Part shown: one piece after another, positions 1 through 5,975 of the stretch
Layout of the letters: every line of letters begins with the position of its first letter
Position numbering within the stretch: the first letter of the stretch is position 1
Assembly (NCBI GenBank): GCA_031254995.1
Contig: JAIRTJ010000058.1
Coordinates: 1 to 7,662 of the forward strand
Reading direction: 5' to 3'
Source of the DNA: Eubacteriales Family XIII. Incertae Sedis bacterium
GTDB lineage: Bacteria > Bacillota > Clostridia > Peptostreptococcales > Anaerovoracaceae
DNA: 7,662 nucleotides
Program-made: the position numbers and the translations under genes
The notes under the pieces: generated by a model
The model's input: only the letters and a program-made list of their open reading frames with translations
Told to the model about the DNA's origin: nothing
Database searches by the model: none

Positions 1-719
1 CGATCACGCCCGAGGCCGCCGACTTTCTCGTATTGCTCGTGGAAGCCGCGTACAACATTTTCATCAGCGGCGGTACGAGCTCCGGAAAGACAACGTTTTT
101 GAACGCGCTTTCAAACTTCATTCCCAAGAGCGAGCGCATCATCACCATCGAGGATTCCGCAGAGCTGCAAATTCGCGAAATCGAAAACATCGTGCGACTG
201 GAATGCCGCAACGCGAATGTGCAGGACAAGGGCGCGGTGACCATGAGACAATTGATTCGGGCGAGCCTGCGAATGCGCCCCGATCGAATTATCGTGGGAG
301 AGGTGCGCGGAGAGGAAGTGCTGGACATGATACAGGCGATGAATACGGGGCATGACGGGTCGCTCAGCACCGGACACGGCAATTCGCCAGAGGGGATGCT
401 CTACCGCTTGGAAGCGATGTTTTTGCAGGCTGCGGATTTTCCCATCGAAGCCATCAGGCGACAGATTACGGAGGGAATCGACATCATGATTCACCTCGGC
501 AGGCTGCCGGACGCGCGGAGGACCGTCCTTGAAATCTCGGAAATTGCGGGCATGGTCGATGGCGAGATCGCGTTGAACAAGTTATTCGTCTTTGACGGAA
601 AACGCGGACTCGTGCGAACCGATAATCAATTGATTAACAATAATAAAATTATTGTAAACTTAAAAAATCAAAGCGAGGTGTTGTCGACAGGCGGTGAAAA
701 CGATGAAAAATCCGCGTGA
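1..719 (+). CDS. cpaF: CpaF/TadA-family type IVc pilus secretion ATPase, 5'-truncated by the window edge
   Basis: This is the hexameric cytoplasmic ATPase that drives assembly of Tad/Flp pili at the inner membrane. The reading frame is open from base 3 to the TGA at 717-719 (238 residues visible); the N-terminal domain and start codon lie off the left edge. Visible motifs are the Walker A loop GGTSSGKT (69-92), the Asp box RIITIEDSAEL shortly after it (135-167), the Walker B segment RIIVGEVRG (285-311) and the His box TGHDGSLSTGHGNS (345-386). The later segment, with MLYRLEAMFLQA and RRQITEGIDIMIHLGRL, is typical of CpaF and separates it from PilB/GspE-type ATPases, which carry a Zn-binding Cys motif absent here. 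The last roughly 30 residues are Asn/Lys/Ile-rich, and their DNA is sharply AT-rich with two perfect inverted repeats. The end overlaps the next gene, which suggests translational coupling. Family identification is secure; the assignment to a Tad system is supported by the following genes. Confidence 0.95.
   Translation, partial: ITPEAADFLVLLVEAAYNIFISGGTSSGKTTFLNALSNFIPKSERIITIEDSAELQIREIENIVRLECRNANVQDKGAVTMRQLIRASLRMRPDRIIVGEVRGEEVLDMIQAMNTGHDGSLSTGHGNSPEGMLYRLEAMFLQAADFPIEAIRRQITEGIDIMIHLGRLPDARRTVLEISEIAGMVDGEIALNKLFVFDGKRGLVRTDNQLINNNKIIVNLKNQSEVLSTGGENDEKSA
623..655. repeat. Two adjacent AT-rich inverted repeats in the 3' end of cpaF
   Basis: Bases 623-636 form a perfect 14-base palindrome (TAATCAATTGATTA). 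Immediately after, 637-644 (ACAATAAT) and 648-655 (ATTATTGT) form a perfect 8-base inverted repeat around a 3-base AAA loop. Both lie inside the coding region, in an AT-rich pocket that contrasts with the GC-rich surroundings, just upstream of the tadB-like start. They could be a protein-binding site or mRNA hairpins, or simply the result of Asn/Ile/Lys codons. No T-run follows, and I see no -35/-10 pair with correct spacing. The symmetry is directly visible; any role is unknown. Confidence 0.6.
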
Positions 720-1560
720 TTACGGGCAAATTGCGACGGCGCGTCTGCGCGAGCGCTTCGCTCGAAAGAAGACAGAAGGACGAGAGTCGTCCGCTGCGGA
801 GTCTGCGGTCGAACGGGGGATCGATTACCGGCAATATCGCTTGAGCCGAAAGGAGCAAATGCGCTACCGCATCGTATTTTGCGCGGCCGCCGCGATCCTC
901 AGTCTGCTTTTCTACAATAATATTCTGTTCGCCGTACCCCTTGCGTTGCTCTCCTATCCATGCAAAAGGTATTACGAGGCGCATTTGGCCGCGAAGCGCA
1001 GGACGGAACTGTCGATACAGTTCAAGGATTTCCTGGCCTCCGTTTCATCCTCATTTTCCACAGGTCGGCAACTCACCGAGGCGCTCGCGGAAGCGGATGA
1101 AAATCTTCGTCTCATATACGCGGGGGACGCCCCCATCGTATCGGAGGTCAAATACATGAGCGACCGATTGGTTCGCGGCCGAGAGCAGGAAAAGGAGACG
1201 TTGTACGACTTCGCGGATCGCAGCGCGTGCGAGGACATCTCCGACTTCATCGACGTGTATTTTACCTGTCTCACCACCGGCGCGGACACGATTCGCGCCA
1301 TTCGCCGCGCTGCGGAACAGATCGTCGACAAGATCGACATCCGAAACGAGATACGGATATTGACCGCGCAGAAAAAATACGAAGCGGGAATTCTGTCCTG
1401 TCTTCCGCCGATGATCCTGCTGTTTTTGCGGCTTTCGTCGCCGGACTATCTCGCGCCGCTCTACGGCACGGCGGCGGGCTTCCTCATCATGACGTTTGCG
1501 CTCGCCGTACAGGGCATCGCCTTCTATTGGAGCGTAAGAATCACGGATATACAGGTATGA
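703..1560 (+). CDS. tadB: TadB-like inner-membrane platform protein of the Tad pilus (T2SSF domain)
   Basis: This is one of the two membrane platform proteins that, with TadC, couples the CpaF ATPase to pilin polymerisation. From the ATG at 703 it has 285 residues. A basic cytoplasmic N-terminus (1-54) is followed by two close hydrophobic segments (about 55-70 and 73-86), a soluble T2SSF/GspF-like domain (about 100-225) that begins IQFKDFLASVSSSFSTG, and two C-terminal membrane segments (about 229-246 and 252-277). The motif order LSIQFKDFLxSVSxSxxxG...A and a late DKxxIRNEIxxLTAxKK are typical of TadB. I prefer ATG 703 because AGGCGGTG (689-696) sits 6 bases upstream; GTG 694 is an in-frame alternative adding three residues. 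It overlaps cpaF by 17 bases, and its stop overlaps the tadC start as ATGA, so the three genes are probably translationally coupled. Confidence 0.9.
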   Translation: MKNPRDYGQIATARLRERFARKKTEGRESSAAESAVERGIDYRQYRLSRKEQMRYRIVFCAAAAILSLLFYNNILFAVPLALLSYPCKRYYEAHLAAKRRTELSIQFKDFLASVSSSFSTGRQLTEALAEADENLRLIYAGDAPIVSEVKYMSDRLVRGREQEKETLYDFADRSACEDISDFIDVYFTCLTTGADTIRAIRRAAEQIVDKIDIRNEIRILTAQKKYEAGILSCLPPMILLFLRLSSPDYLAPLYGTAAGFLIMTFALAVQGIAFYWSVRITDIQV

Positions 1561-3020
1561 GGCGGATTATGAAAAGGAATGAGAGAAGCGTTGCGAAGGA
1601 ATCGAAGGCACGAGGAGCGGAGTACTGCAAACGGGGATCGGGCATAGCTCGCGCGGGCGAGAACAGGCGAGAAACATTGAATCGACGTCTTCTCGGATTG
1701 ACTGCGCGATTGCCTGAGGAATGGTTCGGGCGCGCGGACGTGATGGAGCGAAAGTATCGCGCGGCCTGTATCGGAGGCTCACCGGAACAGATCATCGCGG
1801 ATTCCAAGGTGCGGACGGTATGCATGTACCTTTTGATCCTATTTCTCGTCCTGTGCCTGTCGGCCGCGGCGGTCTCGAACCTCGCGCGCGGAGGTCTGTC
1901 CGAGATCGACAGGGCAGAATACGGAGGCGATGCGCGAACGGTCGAGGCGGAGGTCGAGGCCGCATACGGAGACGAGCGCGTGAAGCGGGAGGTGCGCGTG
2001 AAGGTATTGCCGAAGGAAGCCGAGCCGGAGATCGTCGCGCAACAGATGGCGTCGCTGAAAGAGCGGTTGCCCAAGTTGATTTTGGGCGAGAACGAGAGTC
2101 TGAACGGCGTGGTTTCCGACCTCATACTCCCGTCCTTTGACGAGGAAACGGGCATCGATCTCGCGTGGGAAAGCGATAAGGCATACGCGGTGAGCGAGGA
2201 AGGGCGCGTCAATCTGATCGACGGGGCGGCGGGTGAGGATGTTATTCTTACCGCGCGCCTCAGAAAGGGGGACGCGCAGGATGAGGTCGCCTTCCGAGTG
2301 ATAGTAGGCGATCCCGGGGCGGATTACGACTATGCGAAGAATCTCGGCGAAAGCCTTGAAGCCGCGGTGAAAAACATCGGCGAAGACACGACGGGCGATC
2401 GTCTCATCCTGCCGACGAGCACGAATTCCGGCGTGAAACTGGATTGGAAGGTTCCCGGGGATCTCGGTATGCTCGCCTTTGTCTTCGTCTTGATCTTCGT
2501 CGGGTTCGCGGTGTACAGGAACAGATACGCCCTCGTGGATCGAACCGTCGATCGGTGGCGGGACGGCGTAAAAAGGGATTTTCCTGGTTTCCTGAACAAG
2601 CTGTTGCTCCTGTTGAACGCAGGCCTTGTGATCACGGGCGCGATCGCGAAGATCGCGGAGGATTATGAGGAGCGTCGCAGGGCGGGGGAAGAGCGGCATT
2701 TTTACGAAGAGCTTCTCGGAATAAGAGACCGCATGCAGGCGTCGAACACCACCCTCGCCTCGGAGTTTACGGATATGGCGATTCGCAGCGACCGAAGGGA
2801 GATCATGAGGTTCAGCGCGATCTTGGCGGACAACATAGACAAGGGGAACGCATTGGCCGAGAAGTTGTCGCAGGAAAGTCAAATACTTTGGAGAGGCAGG
2901 AAGAAGGACGCTGAGGAAAAAGGGCGATTGGCCGAAACGAAGTTGACATTTCCCATGGTACTGCAATTGTTGGCAATTATCCTCATCACCGTTGCGCCGG
3001 CTGTGATGAATATGCGGTGA
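1557..3020 (+). CDS. tadC: TadC-like pilus platform protein with a large extracytoplasmic Ig-like insertion
   Basis: This is the second T2SSF-type platform protein of the Tad pilus, 487 residues, much longer than the roughly 300 of proteobacterial TadC. Order: basic cytoplasmic N-terminus (1-85) containing ERKYRAACIGGSPEQI; membrane segment 1 (about 88-109); about 195 polar, acidic residues predicted outside the cell membrane (110-304); membrane segment 2 (about 305-320); a cytoplasmic T2SSF domain (about 325-460) with DFPGFLNKLLLLLNAGLVI and GIRDRMQ; and a C-terminal membrane segment (464-486). The extracytoplasmic part holds a stretch like the atrophied bacterial Ig (aBig) families. Such long insertions occur, as I recall, in TadC-like proteins of Lachnospiraceae and relatives, so this is probably a lineage trait rather than a fusion artefact. 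ATG 1557 overlaps the tadB stop; ATG 1569 is an alternative start. Neither has a well-spaced ribosome site, which fits translation by coupling. The frame stays open upstream to 1227, but that is inside tadB. Confidence 0.85.
   Translation: MRRIMKRNERSVAKESKARGAEYCKRGSGIARAGENRRETLNRRLLGLTARLPEEWFGRADVMERKYRAACIGGSPEQIIADSKVRTVCMYLLILFLVLCLSAAAVSNLARGGLSEIDRAEYGGDARTVEAEVEAAYGDERVKREVRVKVLPKEAEPEIVAQQMASLKERLPKLILGENESLNGVVSDLILPSFDEETGIDLAWESDKAYAVSEEGRVNLIDGAAGEDVILTARLRKGDAQDEVAFRVIVGDPGADYDYAKNLGESLEAAVKNIGEDTTGDRLILPTSTNSGVKLDWKVPGDLGMLAFVFVLIFVGFAVYRNRYALVDRTVDRWRDGVKRDFPGFLNKLLLLLNAGLVITGAIAKIAEDYEERRRAGEERHFYEELLGIRDRMQASNTTLASEFTDMAIRSDRREIMRFSAILADNIDKGNALAEKLSQESQILWRGRKKDAEEKGRLAETKLTFPMVLQLLAIILITVAPAVMNMR
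2076..2306 (+). other. Degenerate bacterial Ig-like (aBig-type) domain inside the TadC-like protein
   Basis: Residues 174-250 of the TadC-like protein read LILGENESL, then DLILPSF, then GIDLAWESD, then an EEGRVNL turn, then VILTARLRKGDAQDEVAFRVIV. This order (Leu-Gly start, an LxLP strand, a Trp-Ser/Glu strand, a short Gly turn and two final beta strands ending FxVxV) matches the atrophied bacterial Ig families known from cell-wall and S-layer-like proteins. Assignment is by motif recognition only. The domain lies between membrane segments 1 and 2 and would therefore face the cell wall, where it could contact pilin, peptidoglycan or minor pseudopilins. That role is inference. Confidence 0.6.
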
Positions 3021-3041
3021 GTCGGCAAAAACGGCATATTC
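3008..3041. repeat. Inverted repeat spanning the tadC stop, upstream of the pilin gene
   Basis: GAATATGC (3008-3015) and GCATATTC (3034-3041) are perfect 8-base complements separated by 18 bases. The left arm lies in the last codons of the tadC-like gene, and the right arm lies in the 84-base gap before the pilin. A smaller alternative hairpin CGGC/GCCG (3032-3035 with 3042-3045) competes for the right arm. There is no T-run directly after, so it is not a standard terminator. It could mark an RNA processing or stabilising element that separates low platform expression from high pilin expression. The pairing is visible; the role is inference. Confidence 0.45.
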
Positions 3042-3089
3042 GCCGGGCGACAGCAATAAAGGAATAGGTTTTTATCGGTTAGAGAAAAA

Positions 3090-3095
3090 AGGAGG
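3090..3095 (+). promoter_or_regulatory. Strong ribosome binding site of the pilin gene
   Basis: A perfect AGGAGG preceded by an A-rich stretch sits 9 bases before ATG 3105. It is the best ribosome site in the pilus cluster and fits the need for a major pilin to be made in excess over the platform proteins. It fixes the start of a gene too short to be picked up easily. Confidence 0.85.
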
Positions 3096-3104
3096 CACAG
3101 AGAA

Positions 3105-3281
3105 ATGAAGAGGATGCTGAAGACCCTGCGCGTATTTGCGGGGAAGAAGGACGGGATGGAATTGGTTCAGGTGGCGATACTCGTGGCGATCGCCATCGTC
3201 ATCGGATTGGTCTTTAGGACGCAGATCATGGGATTTGTGAACGATGTGTTCTCAGGTCTGTCCTCGAGACGGTTTTCGTAG
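3105..3281 (+). CDS. flp: Flp-type major pilin, 58 residues
   Basis: This is a very short protein with the Flp/Fap pilin layout: a basic leader MKRMLKTLRVFAGKKDG, a candidate prepilin-peptidase site after Gly17, and a hydrophobic helix (about 20-37, VQVAILVAIAIVIGLVF) followed by a short polar tail. It would be processed by a TadV/CpaA-type peptidase and polymerised by CpaF/TadB/TadC into the pilus fibre. The mature protein would begin MELVQV, so position +5 is Gln instead of the Glu usual in Flp pilins. I recall Gln at this position in other clostridial small pilins, so it may be a lineage feature. The start is fixed by a perfect AGGAGG. Position between the platform genes and the TadE-like genes fits the major pilin. 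An alternative ATG at 3114 would shorten the leader by three residues. Fairly sure of the class; the exact cleavage site is inferred. Confidence 0.85.
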   Translation: MKRMLKTLRVFAGKKDGMELVQVAILVAIAIVIGLVFRTQIMGFVNDVFSGLSSRRFS

Positions 3282-3294
3282 GCGGAGGCCTCGC

Positions 3295-3762
3295 ATGAGA
3301 CCGCGCGAAAACGCGGGAGGATGCGTCGGATTTCGCCGGCAGGGGATCTTTCGAGAACAGTCCGGTTCCTCGATGGTTGAATCCGCCATTTATTTCCCGC
3401 TCATATTGCTGTCGGCGCTGTTCGTCGTCTGCGTTTTCGTCAATTTTTATTGCGCGACGGCGCTCAGGGCTCATATGCACATCTTGGTTCGGAGCGAAAG
3501 TGCGGCGAAGAACGGGACGGCGGAGATACGAATCGACGACGAGAATACGGGAGATCGTTTCAGGCGCGAAGCGGAAGCTAAGCGAATCGATCTGTCCGAG
3601 GGCAGACGATTCGCCGCCGCCTGCATCGAAGCCGAAAATGAGACGACGTATTACGGTGGCGCGCCGATGCGACGCGACGGCCTTGTCGAGGTGAGCTACG
3701 GCCGAGCCTACGTGATAGACGAAGCGGAATACGCTCGGATCGCGGGCGCGTTGACGGGGTAG
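3295..3762 (+). CDS. tadE: TadE-like minor pseudopilin
   Basis: A 155-residue protein with a short basic leader, then SGSSMVESAIYFPLILLSAL, the hallmark of TadE-family proteins. A prepilin-type site after Gly24 would leave Ser-Ser-Met-Val-Glu, with the conserved Glu at +5 (residue 29), followed by one membrane helix (about 31-54). The remaining 100 residues are soluble, charged and predicted outside, containing ENETTYYGGAPMRRDGLVEVSYG. TadE proteins are thought to be minor subunits needed for pilus assembly. ATG 3295 is chosen because GGCGGAGG (3281-3288) sits 6 bases upstream, starting on the last base of the pilin stop codon. The frame is open upstream to 3244, but that would overlap the pilin. 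Confidence 0.82.
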   Translation: MRPRENAGGCVGFRRQGIFREQSGSSMVESAIYFPLILLSALFVVCVFVNFYCATALRAHMHILVRSESAAKNGTAEIRIDDENTGDRFRREAEAKRIDLSEGRRFAAACIEAENETTYYGGAPMRRDGLVEVSYGRAYVIDEAEYARIAGALTG

Positions 3763-3780
3763 AACGAAGCGTCGGCGGAA

Positions 3781-3794
3781 CGCGCGGATGCGCG
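3781..3794. repeat. Small GC-rich hairpin before the DUF5702-type gene
   Basis: CGCGC (3781-3785) and GCGCG (3790-3794) pair around a GGAT loop in the 54-base gap between the TadE-like gene and the next gene, just upstream of its GGAGG ribosome site (3802-3806). It could affect translation of the downstream gene, but 5-base GC stems arise easily in DNA of this composition. Confidence 0.35.
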
Positions 3795-3816
3795 AGAACG
3801 CGGAGGAAAGAGTTGC

Positions 3817-5118
3817 ATGAAGCTAGGGAATGCTTCGGGGATCATAAGGAGAGACGCGGGCGCGGAGGGGCGCGAAAGGGGCAGCGCGGCAGTCCTGTTG
3901 ACCGTTTTGTTCGCAGGGCTGATTTTGCTGGCTGCGGTCATGTTCGCGGCCTCGAAAGAGGCGGCGAACAGAAGCCGCGCGGACGCAGCATTGCAAGTCG
4001 CCGGGCGTTCCATACTGTCGGAGTATGACAGGAAATTAAACGAGGACTACGGCTTGTTCGCGTTCAAAGGCGACGGCGCGCGCGCGGAAAAGGACATTGC
4101 CTTCTATGCCGATGCCGGTTTGAAGAGGGATAAGACGGCGTATCTGTCCTTCATCGAGCAGGGCGCGAAGATCAGCGTCTTCGATTCCGAGGTATCCGCC
4201 GTTAACGTGAATTTGAAGGAATTCTCCGTCGCGAACGCGGATATCTTCGAGGCGCAGATCAACGCTGCCGCCTTGACCGAATCGATCAAGCGCAGATCGG
4301 AATCCTCCGAGGATAGCGGACAGGCGAGGCGGACGCTGAGAAACGAATCAGTCATCGAAAGCTTGCCTTCGAAGGGCTTGTCAGACGGTTTTTTTTCGAA
4401 TCTGTCGAGGGCGAGCATACCGACGTTGGGAGAGGTCGCGGATCGAGCAGGCGACGGGTTTCTGACATCGGAATACATCATAAACGTCTTCAATCACGCA
4501 AACGGCGGTATAAAAAGGGCGGACACCTTCTTCGGTAACGAGATCGAGTACATTCTGTCCGGCAAAATGAGCGACGACGCGAATTATCGGAGCGTGCGAG
4601 CAAATATCTCCCTCATCCGGTTTTTTCTCAACAACGAAGCGTTCCTAAAGGATCCGGAGAAGATGCGAAAGGTCAAGGAATTGGCGGTGATGTTCGCTCC
4701 CGTGTACGCAGTGGGCGAGCCCGCGGCGGAACTTATTATCACGGAGGCATGGATCCTCGCGGAGACGAAGAACGACATGCTCTTGCTCGAGGACGGGAGG
4801 AACGTCGCCATGTTCAAGAACGCGAATACTTGGGCAATTCAAGATATTAAGGGAATATTAGACGGAGTTTTTCTCGGGGGACCGGAGATTCCGATCGATC
4901 CCGGGGGACAGAGTTACGAAGACTATTTGAGGATATTGCTGTTTCTTGCGGATCGCGAGGCCAAACTCCTCCGCGCGATGGATTTGATACAGCTCAACAT
5001 GAAAGGAACGTACGACAGCGCGTTTCAGCTGAGGGAATACTATGCGGGGTTTAGATTTGAAGCAACGGTGGACGGAAAGACATACGTCTATACGGAACGA
5101 TATGACGGAGACGAATAG
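3817..5118 (+). CDS. DUF5702-type membrane-anchored Tad-locus protein (TadG-like position)
   Basis: A 433-residue protein with a charged leader ending RERGS, one membrane helix (about 25-45) and a long extracytoplasmic region. The segment just after the helix, SILSEYDRKLNEDYGLFAF (65-83), is the signature I associate with DUF5702, a Bacillota family found in Tad pilus clusters that seems to take the place of TadG-like proteins. The Gly22-Ser-Ala-Ala-Val-Leu site resembles a pseudopilin cleavage motif, but position +5 is Leu, so processing is doubtful. The rest is mostly helical-looking, with many Ala, Glu and Lys residues, an EYIINVFNHANGG segment around 219 and a DPGGQSYEDYLRILLFLADR segment near 365. 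No catalytic motif was seen. The likely role is a minor or tip-associated surface component; that is inference from position. ATG 3817 has GGAGG 10 bases upstream. Its end overlaps the next gene by 17 bases. Confidence 0.75.
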   Translation: MKLGNASGIIRRDAGAEGRERGSAAVLLTVLFAGLILLAAVMFAASKEAANRSRADAALQVAGRSILSEYDRKLNEDYGLFAFKGDGARAEKDIAFYADAGLKRDKTAYLSFIEQGAKISVFDSEVSAVNVNLKEFSVANADIFEAQINAAALTESIKRRSESSEDSGQARRTLRNESVIESLPSKGLSDGFFSNLSRASIPTLGEVADRAGDGFLTSEYIINVFNHANGGIKRADTFFGNEIEYILSGKMSDDANYRSVRANISLIRFFLNNEAFLKDPEKMRKVKELAVMFAPVYAVGEPAAELIITEAWILAETKNDMLLLEDGRNVAMFKNANTWAIQDIKGILDGVFLGGPEIPIDPGGQSYEDYLRILLFLADREAKLLRAMDLIQLNMKGTYDSAFQLREYYAGFRFEATVDGKTYVYTERYDGDE

Positions 5119-5944
5119 AGACTGCGAGCGGCGGCGGGGAATACGCGCTCGCGGGAATCGCATCTCTCCGAATAGACGCACAAGGGGCTCGTTGGCCGTG
5201 GAGACGGCGATTTTTCTGCCGCTGTTCATCGTCGGCGCGCTCACATTGGGTTATCTCATGAAGATCGCGTCCGTCGAGGAAGGAGTCTTTCATTCCGTGG
5301 CGGACGAGACGCGGTTGCTTGCCGCGCAGGCCAACCTGCCTGTGCTTTCCGCAACGTACAAGAAGGATTTGACGAATCGTCTGAACGAGGAAAACGCCGG
5401 AGACATACGGGGCGTGAAGGTGTCGCCTATACTCTATCGCATGCCGTATTACGGCGTAAAAAGCGGCAGGGCTTATACGGACCTCATCGGCGTTTCCGTT
5501 GCGTACGAGATCGACCTGCGATTGCCTGCTCTGTTCATGCGCTCTGCGGAATCAGGAACCGCGATAATCTGCCGCGCCTTCGTCGGGTGCGATAATGCGG
5601 CGATTCCCATGCCTTTCGACGAGATGGAGCGAAATGGGGACGGGAATATCGTTTGGGTCTTCCCTCGCGCGGGAGAACGGTATCACGGCCCCGACTGCTC
5701 ATATATCAAGAATGAGCCAAAGGAGGTTTTGCTGAACGCTTCCGTTCGTTCGCGTTACAAGCCCTGCGAACTATGCAAGCCGAGCGCGATGAGCGACGGG
5801 AATCTCGTATATTGTTTTCCCGGTTTCGGGGAAGCATATCACAAGGGCAACTGTTTTTTGGTCAAACGCTATGTCGTTTCGATGGATGTGTCGGACGCGA
5901 AGGAGCACGGCTATACCGTCTGCTCCAAATGCGGCGGCAATTGA
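5102..5944 (+). CDS. TadE-like pseudopilin with two C-terminal His/Cys modules
   Basis: A 280-residue protein. After a strongly basic leader comes TRGSLAVETAIFLPLFIVGA, the TadE signature, with a candidate prepilin site after Gly29, Glu at +5 (residue 34) and one membrane helix (about 35-54). A middle domain (55-175) resembles other TadE ectodomains and includes ILYRMPYYGVKSGRAYTDLIG. The C-terminus carries two copies of a YH-x3-C...CxxC module: H195, C199, C222, C225 and H247, C251, C274, C277. The module consensus (V[WY]xFPxxGxxYH...C...PCxxC) recalls small presumed metal-binding repeats in secreted Bacillota proteins, and loosely the N-terminal Cys domain of Ada. Zn binding or disulfides outside the cell are both possible. 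ATG 5102 is chosen because it gives a normal leader length, overlapping the upstream gene by 17 bases with only a weak GGAA site; in-frame ATG 5042 is less likely. The TadE assignment is firm; the module's function is not. Confidence 0.82.
   Translation: MTETNRDCERRRGIRARGNRISPNRRTRGSLAVETAIFLPLFIVGALTLGYLMKIASVEEGVFHSVADETRLLAAQANLPVLSATYKKDLTNRLNEENAGDIRGVKVSPILYRMPYYGVKSGRAYTDLIGVSVAYEIDLRLPALFMRSAESGTAIICRAFVGCDNAAIPMPFDEMERNGDGNIVWVFPRAGERYHGPDCSYIKNEPKEVLLNASVRSRYKPCELCKPSAMSDGNLVYCFPGFGEAYHKGNCFLVKRYVVSMDVSDAKEHGYTVCSKCGGN
5648..5782 (+). repeat. His/Cys module copy 1 in the second TadE-like protein
   Basis: Residues 183-227 contain IVWVFPRAGERYHGPDC, then a 22-residue spacer and CELC. 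H195, C199, C222 and C225 could form a four-ligand metal site. It aligns without gaps to the second copy at a period of 52 residues. Confidence 0.75.
5804..5938 (+). repeat. His/Cys module copy 2 in the second TadE-like protein
   Basis: Residues 235-279 contain LVYCFPGFGEAYHKGNC, then a 22-residue spacer that includes DAKEHGYTV, then CSKC. H247, C251, C274 and C277 have exactly the same spacing as in copy 1. An extra Cys (238) precedes the FP turn. DNA identity to copy 1 is low, so the duplication is old or the copies were acquired separately. Confidence 0.75.
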
Positions 5945-5975
5945 ACGCCGACTAGGGAAAGGATGTGATGCGGAG

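Noticed and set aside
1227..1556. Upstream in-frame extension of the tadC-like gene to 1227
   Set aside because: This part overlaps the T2SSF domain of the tadB-like gene in another frame and translates to an Arg/His-rich sequence of no known type. ATG 1557 or 1569 gives a normal protein.
1839..3056. 405-codon open frame on the minus strand opposite the tadC-like gene
   Set aside because: The + strand product has clear membrane segments and a T2SSF domain. The minus-strand translation is rich in Arg, His and Gln with no recognisable domain, as expected for a shadow in GC-rich coding DNA.
3046..3090. Separate promoter directly before the pilin gene
   Set aside because: I looked for a TTGACA/TATAAT-like pair and found only poor matches with wrong spacing. 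The pilin may rely on the operon transcript and its strong ribosome site.
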